Assembly: GCF_006363955.1 (NCBI RefSeq)
Contig: NZ_CP040948.1
Span: 868,001 to 932,000 of the forward strand
Length of the DNA: 64,000 nt
Direction: 5' to 3'
Origin: Methylophilus medardicus
GTDB lineage: Bacteria; Pseudomonadota; Gammaproteobacteria; Burkholderiales; Methylophilaceae
Both the position numbers and the translations under genes were made by a program. Position 1 is the first letter of the stretch. Every line of letters starts with the position of its first letter. The notes beneath the pieces are model-generated. The model was not told the origin of the DNA and ran no database searches. It worked only from the letters and a program-made list of their open reading frames with translations. Below are positions 25,842 through 33,612 of this stretch, piece by piece.

Positions 25842-26843
25842 TTACAGCAAGCTTTCACCAATGTGATAGGCAATGGCAGCCATGAGCGCTGCACAAGGGA
25901 TGGTCAGCACCCAAGCCCATACAATCCGTGAAGCCAGTCCCCAGCGCACGGCCGTCATGCGACGCGACAACCCAACACCGACAATGGCGCCGGTAATGGT
26001 GTGCGTAGTCGAGACCGGGATGCCTAAGCTGGTGGCTAGAAACAAAGCAATCGAGCCGGAGGTTTGCGCGGCAAACCCGCCGGTAGGTCGAATTTTAGTG
26101 ATCCCCATGCCCATGGTGCGTACAATCCGCCAGCCGCCAAACAGGGTGCCGAGGCCCATCGCCAGTTGGCAAGCAATTACCACCCAGAAGGGCACATGGA
26201 AATCGCCCTGCAAATAGCCGTTGGCAAACAGCAACACAGTGATGATCCCCATGGTCTTTTGTGCGTCATTGGCACCGTGGCCCAAGCTGAATAATGAGGA
26301 TGAAATGAATTGCAGTTTATTAAAGCGGCTTTCGATTTTGTAGGGCGAGGATTTTTGGAACAGCCACATGATGCTAATCGAGAGTAACAGGGCGAGTAAC
26401 ATGCCAAACAGAGGTGACAAAATAATAGCAATCCCTGTGCTGATCAGCTTGCTGCCCAGAATCACGCCTTTGGTGCCGGAGTGCGCCATGCCCGCCCCAA
26501 TCAAACCGCCAATAAGCGCATGCGAGGAAGAGGAGGGGATGCCAAACCACCACGTGATCACGTTCCAAGCGATGGCGCCAAACAAAGCACCAAAAACCAC
26601 GGTGTTGTTGACGATGTTTGGGTCAATAATACCTTTGCCTACCGTGTCAGCGACATGCAAGCCAAAAAACATAAACGCGACAAAGTTGAAAAAAGCGGCC
26701 CAGATGACCGCCGCCTGTGGCGTGAGTAAACGTGTCGAAACCATGAGCGCAATCGAGTTGGCGGCATCATGAAAACCGTTCATGAAGTCAAAAATCAGGG
26801 CGACGATGACCAGTACCGCCATCACCAAAATGACATGATCCAT
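25842..26843 (-). CDS. pit: Inorganic phosphate transporter, PiT family
   Basis: A 333-residue membrane carrier that imports metal-phosphate in symport with protons or cations. Both family signatures are present: MNGFHDAANSIALMVSTR near the N terminus and SLGHGANDAQKTMGIITV in the middle. The length is at the short end for bacterial Pit. It starts nine bases after the DUF47 gene and is surely its operon partner. It may serve as the low-affinity counterpart of pstSCAB, though its DUF47-linked setting suggests control of its activity by that protein. Confidence 0.94.
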   Translation of the reverse strand: MDHVILVMAVLVIVALIFDFMNGFHDAANSIALMVSTRLLTPQAAVIWAAFFNFVAFMFFGLHVADTVGKGIIDPNIVNNTVVFGALFGAIAWNVITWWFGIPSSSSHALIGGLIGAGMAHSGTKGVILGSKLISTGIAIILSPLFGMLLALLLSISIMWLFQKSSPYKIESRFNKLQFISSSLFSLGHGANDAQKTMGIITVLLFANGYLQGDFHVPFWVVIACQLAMGLGTLFGGWRIVRTMGMGITKIRPTGGFAAQTSGSIALFLATSLGIPVSTTHTITGAIVGVGLSRRMTAVRWGLASRIVWAWVLTIPCAALMAAIAYHIGESLL

Positions 26844-26852
26844 GATGGTTTC

Positions 26853-27509
26853 CTAAATTCGCTCTAGCACAACGCCATGAATGACGTCCGCCACATCTTC
26901 ACAGCTATCTACCGCCTCTTCAAACAGATCATACAACTGCTTGGAGCGGATCAGCGTGCGTGCATCATGGTCTTCTGAAAACAGTCTGTGCATGCCCGAG
27001 CGCATGATGTGATCAGCTTCCCCTTCGATTTTGCTGATCTCCTCACAGGTGCGCAAAATTCGCTCGGCGTTTTTCATGTCTGACAGCATGTGTACCGCGT
27101 CCTGCACTTTTTCTGCCGCGCGCAACAGGATTTGACCCAGTGCGACCATTTCAGGAGTAAATTTGCTATGGCCATAGATTTCGACGCTTTGCGGAATGGC
27201 TTCCATGTAGTCGATGATGTCGTCGAGCGCCATCGCTAACTCTCGAATCTCGCGGCGATCAAACGGGGTAATAAAGGTTTTGTGCAATGAGAGCAAGATT
27301 TCTTTGGTGTACTCATCCGCCTCAGATTCAATGTCACGAATGGCGGCAAAGTGTTTATGAAAGTCTGCCTGATCAACCACGGCTGCCATCAAGGCTAGCA
27401 CTTTGGAGCCACGCACTGCGCAATCGGCCAAACGGTTAAATAGCACAAAATAGTTATCGTTTCTGGGGCTGATTGCGGCCATGATGCGACCAAAAGTGGC
27501 ATTCGCCAT
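26853..27509 (-). CDS. DUF47 family PhoU-like phosphate transport regulator
   Basis: A 218-residue all-helical cytoplasmic protein of the DUF47 family (TIGR00153 type), distantly related to PhoU. Typical segments are FDRREIRELAMALDDIIDYMEA and the ELYDLFEEAVDSCEDVADVIHGV-like C terminus. In several bacteria such proteins accompany Pit and are thought to gate it. It begins the DUF47-pit operon. PHO-box-like half sites lie upstream at 27540-27578, in the region shared with prfB. Confidence 0.88.
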   Translation of the reverse strand: MANATFGRIMAAISPRNDNYFVLFNRLADCAVRGSKVLALMAAVVDQADFHKHFAAIRDIESEADEYTKEILLSLHKTFITPFDRREIRELAMALDDIIDYMEAIPQSVEIYGHSKFTPEMVALGQILLRAAEKVQDAVHMLSDMKNAERILRTCEEISKIEGEADHIMRSGMHRLFSEDHDARTLIRSKQLYDLFEEAVDSCEDVADVIHGVVLERI

Positions 27510-27539
27510 GAGGAACTCCCTGCTACTGTTAAAGTTTTG

Positions 27540-27578
27540 TGACGATTATTTTACTATTTTGTGACAGTGATTGTGACA
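27540..27578 (-). promoter_or_regulatory. PHO-box-like half-site array upstream of DUF47-pit
   Basis: TGTCA half sites (read on the minus strand) lie opposite 27574-27578 and 27562-27566 with a 12-base step, and a CGTCA opposite 27540-27544 is two 11-base turns further. TAAAAT opposite 27548-27553 could be the -10. The 12-base step is not ideal for PhoB. Confidence 0.4.
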
Positions 27579-27642
27579 AAAATCTCACATTCTTGAGTCA
27601 ATGCGGGCTGCTATTCGCGCTGAATCAGGGAGTGAGCTGCGG

Positions 27643-27648
27643 TATAAT
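27643..27648 (+). promoter_or_regulatory. -10 element of the prfB promoter
   Basis: A consensus TATAAT lies 29 bases before the prfB start codon. The -35 is weak (TGAATC at 27621-27626, spacing 16). Confidence 0.5.
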
Positions 27649-27677
27649 GTTGGTTTTTACATCGTTTAAATTGAGCC

Positions 27678-28782
27678 ATGGAAGCCGAACACCTAAATGC
27701 TATTGCCAACGCGCTAAGCGATCTGAGCCAACGTCATCAAGCCCTTCGGGGGTATCTTTGACTACGAGAACAAACAGCAACGATTAGCGGAGGTGAATGG
27801 TCTGCTTGAAGATCCCAAGGTTTGGGACCAAGCAGAAAAAGCGCAAAATCTGGGTAAAGAAAAGCGCATGCTAGAAACCGTGGTCATGACGCTGGATGAG
27901 GTGCATCAATCCCTGTCTGACAGCCGTGAATTGTTTGAGATGGCGCGTGAAGAGAGCGATGACGACACCTTGTTGAGTGTGGAGACCGATACGCAAAAAA
28001 TAGAAGCGACCATTGCAGCCATGGAATTCAAGCGCATGTTCTCGCAACCGATGGATGCCAACAACTGTTTTATCGAGTTTCAATCTGGCAGTGGCGGTAC
28101 CGAAGCGCAAGATTGGGCTGGCATGCTCCTGCGCATGTATTTACGCTATGTCGAGCGTAAGGGATTTAAAGTTGAAGTGCTCGAAGAGTCCGAAGGCGAT
28201 ATTGCCGGCATTAAAGGCGCCTCGATTAAAGTGAGTGGCGATTATGCTTTCGGCACATTGCGCACCGAAAGTGGGGTGCATCGTTTGGTGCGTAAATCGC
28301 CTTTTGATGCTAACTCCAAACGGCATACCAGCTTCGCCAGCGTGCAGATTTTCCCCGAGGTGGATGACTCGATCGAAATTGAGATCAACCCGGCGGATTT
28401 GCGGATTGATACCTATCGTGCCAGCGGCGCCGGTGGTCAGCACATTAACAAAACGGATTCTGCGGTGCGCATTACCCACTTACCGACCGGTGTGGTGGTG
28501 CAATGCCAGAATGACCGCTCGCAGCACCGCAATAAAGAAGAGGCCATGAATATGCTCAAAGGGGCTTTATATAACCTTGAGTTGAGCAAACGTAACGAGG
28601 AAAAGCAAGCGCTGGAGGATGCCAAAACCGATATTGGCTGGGGACATCAGATCCGTAGTTATGTGCTTGATCAGGGGCGGATCAAAGATTTGCGCACCAA
28701 TGTCGAAATTGGTAACACCCAAGGGGTGTTAGATGGTGATCTCGATCCATTCATCATGGAAAGTTTGAAGCAAGGGCTGTGA
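27678..28782 (+). CDS. prfB: Peptide chain release factor 2, with programmed +1 frameshift
   Basis: RF2 releases peptides at UGA and UAA. Translation starts at ATG 27678 and meets an in-frame TGA at codon 28 (27759-27761); a +1 shift at CTT-TGA-C continues from GAC at 27760 to the stop at 28782, giving 367 residues, the normal length. The recognition tripeptide SPF ([11 protein letters not shown]) and the catalytic GGQ ([12 protein letters not shown]) are present. Read as an unshifted frame, the gene looks N-terminally truncated with a false GTG start at 27793. It is monocistronic here; lysS does not follow. Confidence 0.97.
27747..27762 (+). promoter_or_regulatory. prfB autoregulatory +1 frameshift site
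   Basis: The site reads CGGGGGTATCTTTGAC: an internal Shine-Dalgarno-like GGGGG, slippery CTT, then TGA followed by C. Low RF2 prolongs the pause at UGA and promotes the shift, so RF2 sets its own level. The SD has C in place of the first A of the common AGGGGG. Confidence 0.95.
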
Positions 28783-28801
28783 TGTGAGGCTTAAGCGAGT
28801 G

Positions 28802-28829
28802 AAAAAGGCAGCGTATCGCTGCCTTTTTT
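28802..28829. terminator. Terminator between prfB and the ychJ-like gene
   Basis: GGCAGCG-TAT-CGCTGCC stem with six T on the plus strand and five T on the minus strand, so it can serve both converging genes. It overlaps the last codon of the ychJ-like gene by two bases. Confidence 0.88.
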
Positions 28830-29220
28830 ATTGACCTGATACATCCGCTACACCATCCACATACCACCATCGCCCTTGTTCTCGCTTGAAACGACTGTGT
28901 TCAGTCAGTTGTTCTTTTTTTTGTTTGCCAGGCTGAAAGGTGGCCACAAATGCGACATAAGCGGTATCTGGTTCAGCGTGTTGATGTGACAATAACTGTA
29001 GCTTTAACCATTTAATACCGCTCAAGTCTTCTTGCGTCAGGCGAGTGGGGCGGGTGTCGAGGTGCCAAGTGTGCAAAATAAAGTCTGCTAACTTGAGTGC
29101 ATAGGCACTGTAGCGGGCGCGCATTAAGCGCTCGGCATCCGGGGCGGCCAGTCCATCATGCAATGGCTGACAGCAGTCCTGATAAGGTTTTCCACTATGA
29201 CATGGGCAAGGATTTTTCAT
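28828..29220 (-). CDS. YchJ-like SEC-C motif protein (UPF0225)
   Basis: A 130-residue protein opening MKNPCPCHSGKPYQDCCQPLHDG, an N-terminal SEC-C zinc-binding motif (C-X-C-X8-CC pattern), followed by an NTF2-like region with AERLMRARYSAYALKLADFILHTWH and a WWYVDG end. This is the YchJ/UPF0225 layout. The role is unknown. The ATG at 29220 starts at the motif; the open frame continues 15 codons upstream. It follows the ASCH gene by about 50 bases on the same strand. Confidence 0.88.
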   Translation of the reverse strand: MKNPCPCHSGKPYQDCCQPLHDGLAAPDAERLMRARYSAYALKLADFILHTWHLDTRPTRLTQEDLSGIKWLKLQLLSHQHAEPDTAYVAFVATFQPGKQKKEQLTEHSRFKREQGRWWYVDGVADVSGQ

Positions 29221-29270
29221 GATGACTCGATGAAGGTGTGGGTGTGTAAAGTCTACAAGGTGCAACCGGA

Positions 29271-29747
29271 TTAAAACAACGTCGCCTGCGCTGCCGGCGG
29301 CGCAGCCAATTGCTGATCGACATCAATCTCAAATATGCCGAGCTTACCCGGGCAGGGAATCAGTGTTAAGGGGGCGGCATCTGCAAACAAAAAACCATAG
29401 TAGCCGGGGTGCACGCCGGCAAATTGCATGCGTTGCTCATGACGGATGTTGGCTGGTAACGCCTCTGGCTTGCCACACCACACTAATCTTGCAATGCCCA
29501 CCACGCCGCCATAGTCCAATTTATCTTGGTCCGGGATGGGGACATCGGAGTGCAACTTTAGGTATTGATAATAGGATTCATACAAACCTTTACTGGCATG
29601 TATGAGCAAGGGCCCGCGATATTGCGTAGCCCATGTTCGGTCATCTACCAGCAAATAGCCATTGGCAATCAGCCATGCGAACGGCTGCTTGAACGAGAGC
29701 GCCTTGAGCACCCCAGACGGCAATCCCATAGCTTTTGCGCGCGACAT
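29271..29747 (-). CDS. ASCH domain protein
   Basis: A 158-residue protein with an ASCH domain, a PUA-like beta barrel linked to RNA binding: KALSFKQPFAWLIANGYLLVDDRTW and YRGPLLIHASKGLY at residues 15-55, then VVGIARLVWC. It probably binds RNA or a modified nucleotide, but nothing further can be said. The last 15 residues are Ala/Pro-rich. It lies between prfC and the ychJ-like gene on the same strand; a start at residue 7 (29729) is also possible. Confidence 0.8.
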   Translation of the reverse strand: MSRAKAMGLPSGVLKALSFKQPFAWLIANGYLLVDDRTWATQYRGPLLIHASKGLYESYYQYLKLHSDVPIPDQDKLDYGGVVGIARLVWCGKPEALPANIRHEQRMQFAGVHPGYYGFLFADAAPLTLIPCPGKLGIFEIDVDQQLAAPPAAQATLF

Positions 29748-29793
29748 GCTTGGATCGCCAGATTCGTTTGATGGTCGATTGCCTATGGTCAGC

Positions 29794-31368
29794 TTAAGCG
29801 ATTTCCCGTGTTTCCATAAACTGGATCTCTGGGTAGCGCTCTTGCGCCATTTGCAGGTTTACGCGATTGGGGGCCAGGTAGACATAATCATCTGCGCTAT
29901 CGAGACCGACATTAAAGCCATATTTATCGGCAATCGCTTTCAAATCAGCATCGGAGCCTTTGAGCCAGCGTGCGGTGTAGCAATCAAACGGTTCAAACAC
30001 CATGTCTACGCCGTACTCATGCTCTAGACGATGCGCAACCACGTCAAATTGCAGCATCCCTACCGCACCCAAAATGAGGTCATTGGATAATAGGGGGCGA
30101 AACAATTGCGCCGCACCTTCTTCGGACAACTGTTTGAGGCCGATTTGTAACTGTTTCATTTTCATCGGGTTTTTAATCCGCGCACGCCGGAAAAACTCTG
30201 GTGCAAACGATGGGATACCAATGAATTTAAGGGCTTCGTTTTCAGTAAAAGTGTCACCTAGTTTGATGGTGCCATGGTTTGGGATGCCGATAATGTCACC
30301 GGAATAAGCTTCATCCATGATGGTGCGGTCTTGCGCCATAAAAGTAATGGCATTGTTCACATTGAGCATTTTGCCTGAGGCAACTTGCTTGATTTTCATG
30401 CCGCGTTCAAATCGGCCGGAGCACACGCGTAGGAAGGCGATGCGGTCGCGGTGTTTGGGATCCATATTCGCTTGGATTTTGAATACAAAGCCGGCAAACT
30501 TGTCTTCATTGGCAGCCACTGCACGTGTGGCTGTGTTGCGTGCTTGTGGCGGGGGTGACAAGTCGACGACGGCGTCCAGCAAGGATTGCACACCAAAGTT
30601 ATTGACCGCCGAGCCAAAAAATACCGGCGTTTGTTTACCGCTTAAATAACGTTCTTTGTTAAATTCGTTAGAAGCACCGCGCACCAACTCAATGTCTACG
30701 CGGAGCTCTTGGGCTTGATAGCCAATCAATTCATCCAGACGTGGATTATCAATGCCTTGAATGGTTTCTGAAGTGCCTTTTTCGGCACGCGGATCAAAAA
30801 ACAGAATGCTGTCGGCGACCAGGTTATACACCCCGCGGAAGGTCTTGCCCATGCCGATTGGCCAGGTCATAGGCGCGCATTCCATGCCCAGCGTGGTTTC
30901 AATTTCGTCGAGCAATTCAATCGGCGCACGGCTTTCACGGTCAAGTTTGTTGATGAACGTGATAATTGGCGTATCGCGCATGCGACAAACATTCAATAAT
31001 TTAATTGTTTGCGCCTCCACACCATTGACCGAGTCAATCACCATCACGGCAGAGTCGACCGCAGTCAGCGTGCGATAGGTGTCTTCTGAAAAGTCGTCGT
31101 GACCCGGGGTATCAAGCAGGTTGACCATGTGCTCACGGTATGGAAACTGCATCACAGAAGAGGTCACTGAAATGCCGCGTTGCTTTTCCAGCTCCATCCA
31201 GTCAGAGGTGGCATGACGCGCCGCTTTACGACCACGTACCTCACCAGCCACTTGGATTGCGCCACCAAACCACAACAATTTTTCAGTCAAGGTGGTTTTA
31301 CCCGCGTCAGGGTGAGAAATGATAGCGAAGGTACGACGGCGTTCGACTTCTTGCTGCAAACTTGACAT
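29794..31368 (-). CDS. prfC: Peptide chain release factor 3
   Basis: A 524-residue GTPase that removes RF1 and RF2 from the ribosome after peptide release. G motifs are SHPDAGKTT (P loop, residues 18-26), DTPGHDDF (G3) and NKLD (G4), followed by EF-G-like domains. Length is normal. The start at 31368 gives the family N terminus ([18 protein letters not shown]) and no alternative lies between it and the P loop. No Shine-Dalgarno is visible: a terminator-like hairpin with a T6 tail ends at the base next to the ATG. RF2 (prfB) is encoded about 1 kb away on the other strand. Confidence 0.97.
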   Translation of the reverse strand: MSSLQQEVERRRTFAIISHPDAGKTTLTEKLLWFGGAIQVAGEVRGRKAARHATSDWMELEKQRGISVTSSVMQFPYREHMVNLLDTPGHDDFSEDTYRTLTAVDSAVMVIDSVNGVEAQTIKLLNVCRMRDTPIITFINKLDRESRAPIELLDEIETTLGMECAPMTWPIGMGKTFRGVYNLVADSILFFDPRAEKGTSETIQGIDNPRLDELIGYQAQELRVDIELVRGASNEFNKERYLSGKQTPVFFGSAVNNFGVQSLLDAVVDLSPPPQARNTATRAVAANEDKFAGFVFKIQANMDPKHRDRIAFLRVCSGRFERGMKIKQVASGKMLNVNNAITFMAQDRTIMDEAYSGDIIGIPNHGTIKLGDTFTENEALKFIGIPSFAPEFFRRARIKNPMKMKQLQIGLKQLSEEGAAQLFRPLLSNDLILGAVGMLQFDVVAHRLEHEYGVDMVFEPFDCYTARWLKGSDADLKAIADKYGFNVGLDSADDYVYLAPNRVNLQMAQERYPEIQFMETREIA

Positions 31369-31369
31369 G

Positions 31370-31402
31370 AAAAAATAGCGCTTTGGAAAAAAGCGCTATT
31401 TT
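31370..31402 (-). terminator. Terminator-like hairpin abutting the prfC start codon
   Basis: Arms AAAATAGCGCTTT (31372-31384) and AAAGCGCTATTTT (31390-31402) are perfectly complementary with a five-base loop, and six T follow on the minus strand up to 31370. The prfC ATG is at 31368. It would end the acs/small-ORF transcript, and its position also deprives prfC of a ribosome site. Confidence 0.75.
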
Positions 31403-31426
31403 AACCTAATCAATGACTTGGCCGAA

Positions 31427-31492
31427 TTATTTTCGCATCAGAAACCATGCTACTGCGGCAAACACAACCAAAATGATCAAACCTTCCAACAT
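31427..31492 (-). CDS. Candidate 21-residue membrane small protein between acs and prfC
   Basis: An ATG at 31492, preceded by GAGGTGA, opens a 21-codon frame ending TAA. The product starts MLEGLIILVVFAAV and ends WFLMRK: a single hydrophobic helix with a short acidic N-terminal and basic C-terminal end. It starts 10 bases after the acs stop and lies upstream of the terminator-like hairpin, so it would ride on the acs transcript. Size and composition fit the class of bacterial small membrane proteins; no family is recognised. Coding status rests on the ribosome site and composition. Confidence 0.5.
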   Translation of the reverse strand: MLEGLIILVVFAAVAWFLMRK

Positions 31493-31502
31493 TCACCTCA
31501 GC

Positions 31503-33479
31503 TTAATTGACGGGTTGTTTCAATTGATCGAGGATGGCTGGGTTATCTAAGGTTGAAATATCCGAGGTGATTTCTTCACCTTTGGCTAAGCTGCGTAACA
31601 AGCGCCGCATGATTTTGCCGGAGCGGGTTTTGGGCAGATTGTCACCAAAACGGATTTCATCCGGCTTGGCGATCGGGCCAATTTCTTTGCCTACCCAGTC
31701 ACGCAATTCAGCCACGATTTTTTTGGCTTCTTCACCTTCAGGGCGTTTGCCTTTGAGCACCACATAAGCCACCACTGATTCGCCTTTGATCGGATGTGGT
31801 TTGCCGACGACCGCTGATTCGGCCACTAAATGGTTGGCGACCAACGCGGATTCGATCTCCATGGTGCCTAAACGATGCCCTGAGACGTTGAGTACATCAT
31901 CAATCCGCCCCATGATCGTAAAGTTGCCGGTTTCAGTATCCCGGATTGCGCCATCGCCCGCCAAGTAAAGCTGGCCTCCCAACTCTGCCGGAAAGTAACT
32001 GCTTTTGTAGCGCTCAGGGTCGTTGTAAATGGTGCGTATCATCGATGGCCAGGGTTTTTTAATCACCAGCAGGCCGCCATTGCCCCATGCAAGGTCGTTG
32101 CCGGCCTCATCCACCACGTCAATATCAATGCCGGGGAAGGGTAGCGTGCAAGAGCCGGGGACCAATGGTGTGGCACCAGGCAGCGGCGTAATCACGTGCC
32201 CGCCAGTTTCGGTCTGCCAGAACGTATCCACAATCGGACAGCGGTTGCCGCCGACTTGTTCGTAATACCACATCCAAGCTTCCGGGTTGATCGGTTCGCC
32301 GACGGTACCCAGCAAGCGCAGGCTGCCTAGGTCAAAGTGATTAGGATGGGTGGTAAAGTCGGTTTCACCCGCTTTAATCAACGAGCGTATCGCCGTCGGC
32401 GCAGTGTAAAACACACTGACTTGATGGCGTTGAATCATCTCCCAGAATCGACCGGCATTTGGAAACGTCGGGATGCCTTCAAACACCACTTGTGTGGCCC
32501 CCATGGCCAGCGGCCCATAGGTCACATAGCTGTGTCCGGTGATCCAGCCCACATCTGCAGTGCACCAGTAAATGTCCTCAGGTTTGATATCAAAGGTCCA
32601 GCGCATGGTGTTCATGGCATGCAGCAGATACCCTGCCGAGCTATGCTGCACGCCTTTGGGTTTGCCAGTAGAGCCTGAAGTGTAGAGTAAAAATAAAGGA
32701 TGTTCGGCATCCACCATCACTGGCTCGCAAGTATCGTCTTTGCCAGCGATCAGGTCATGCCACCAGATACATTGATCATCCCAAGCGACTGCTTGGCCTG
32801 TTTTTTTAAACACCACCATGTGGCGCACGCTATCACAGCCGCCCATGGCAATGCCTTCATCGACCGCTTGCTTGAGCGGTAAGGTTTTGCCGCCACGATA
32901 TTGGCCGTCTGACGTGATGACTGCCACCGCCCCAGCGTCGATAATACGTTCGTTGAGACTTTTAGCAGAGAATCCACCAAAGACGACAGAGTGAATCAAG
33001 CCGAGGCGGGCGCATGCTTGCATGGCGACGATGGCCTCAATGCCCATAGGCAGGTAGATGATGACACGGTCACCTTTGACCAGTTGCAGCGACTTCAGCC
33101 CATTGGCAAATTGACAGACTTGGTGATACAGATCTTTGTAGGTGACATTTTTAATATCGCCGTTATCTGCCTCAAAAATGATGGCGGTTTTGTTCGGAAT
33201 CGTTGCTAGGTGTTTGTCTAAGCAGTTCGCCGACACATTTAATTCACCATCTTCAAACCATTTGAAAAAAGGCGCGTTGTCTTGATTCAGTGTTTTGGTG
33301 AACGGTTTGTGCCAAATCAACAGCTCGCGCGCCAGATTGGCCCAGAATCCTTCATAATCCTCTGCCGCAGCTTGGCACAATCGTTGATATTCCTGCATGC
33401 TCGCCACGGCGGCCTGACTGGCAAAAGCCTTGTCCGGCGCAAACACGCGGTGTTCATGAAGTACAGATTCGATAGACAT
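31503..33479 (-). CDS. acs: Acetyl-CoA synthetase (AMP-forming)
   Basis: Makes acetyl-CoA from acetate, ATP and CoA through acetyl-AMP. The 658-residue length fits. The ATP-binding loop [11 protein letters not shown], the VFGGFSA segment and the C-terminal catalytic lysine in [12 protein letters not shown] (the site that acetylases modify) are present. The ATG at 33479 is preferred over a TTG four codons upstream, with GGGGG as a possible ribosome site. Divergent from glnE across 133 bases. In a methylotroph this could be an accessory acetate-scavenging route. Confidence 0.97.
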   Translation of the reverse strand: MSIESVLHEHRVFAPDKAFASQAAVASMQEYQRLCQAAAEDYEGFWANLARELLIWHKPFTKTLNQDNAPFFKWFEDGELNVSANCLDKHLATIPNKTAIIFEADNGDIKNVTYKDLYHQVCQFANGLKSLQLVKGDRVIIYLPMGIEAIVAMQACARLGLIHSVVFGGFSAKSLNERIIDAGAVAVITSDGQYRGGKTLPLKQAVDEGIAMGGCDSVRHMVVFKKTGQAVAWDDQCIWWHDLIAGKDDTCEPVMVDAEHPLFLLYTSGSTGKPKGVQHSSAGYLLHAMNTMRWTFDIKPEDIYWCTADVGWITGHSYVTYGPLAMGATQVVFEGIPTFPNAGRFWEMIQRHQVSVFYTAPTAIRSLIKAGETDFTTHPNHFDLGSLRLLGTVGEPINPEAWMWYYEQVGGNRCPIVDTFWQTETGGHVITPLPGATPLVPGSCTLPFPGIDIDVVDEAGNDLAWGNGGLLVIKKPWPSMIRTIYNDPERYKSSYFPAELGGQLYLAGDGAIRDTETGNFTIMGRIDDVLNVSGHRLGTMEIESALVANHLVAESAVVGKPHPIKGESVVAYVVLKGKRPEGEEAKKIVAELRDWVGKEIGPIAKPDEIRFGDNLPKTRSGKIMRRLLRSLAKGEEITSDISTLDNPAILDQLKQPVN

Positions 33480-33612
33480 AGCAACCCCCAAAAAACAATG
33501 CTAAAAATGTAAAGTGCAAAACAAGATGGTGAGCGAACCTCAGGTATTATTATTCTGGTTCTAAATTGATAAACTCTCCGAGCACGCAACGCATCACAAG
33601 AGCGAAAAACCC

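Noticed and set aside
27793-28782. prfB as an N-terminally truncated gene starting at GTG
   Set aside because: The upstream 27 codons, TGA and CTT-TGA-C site show it is the standard programmed frameshift, not a truncation or sequencing error.
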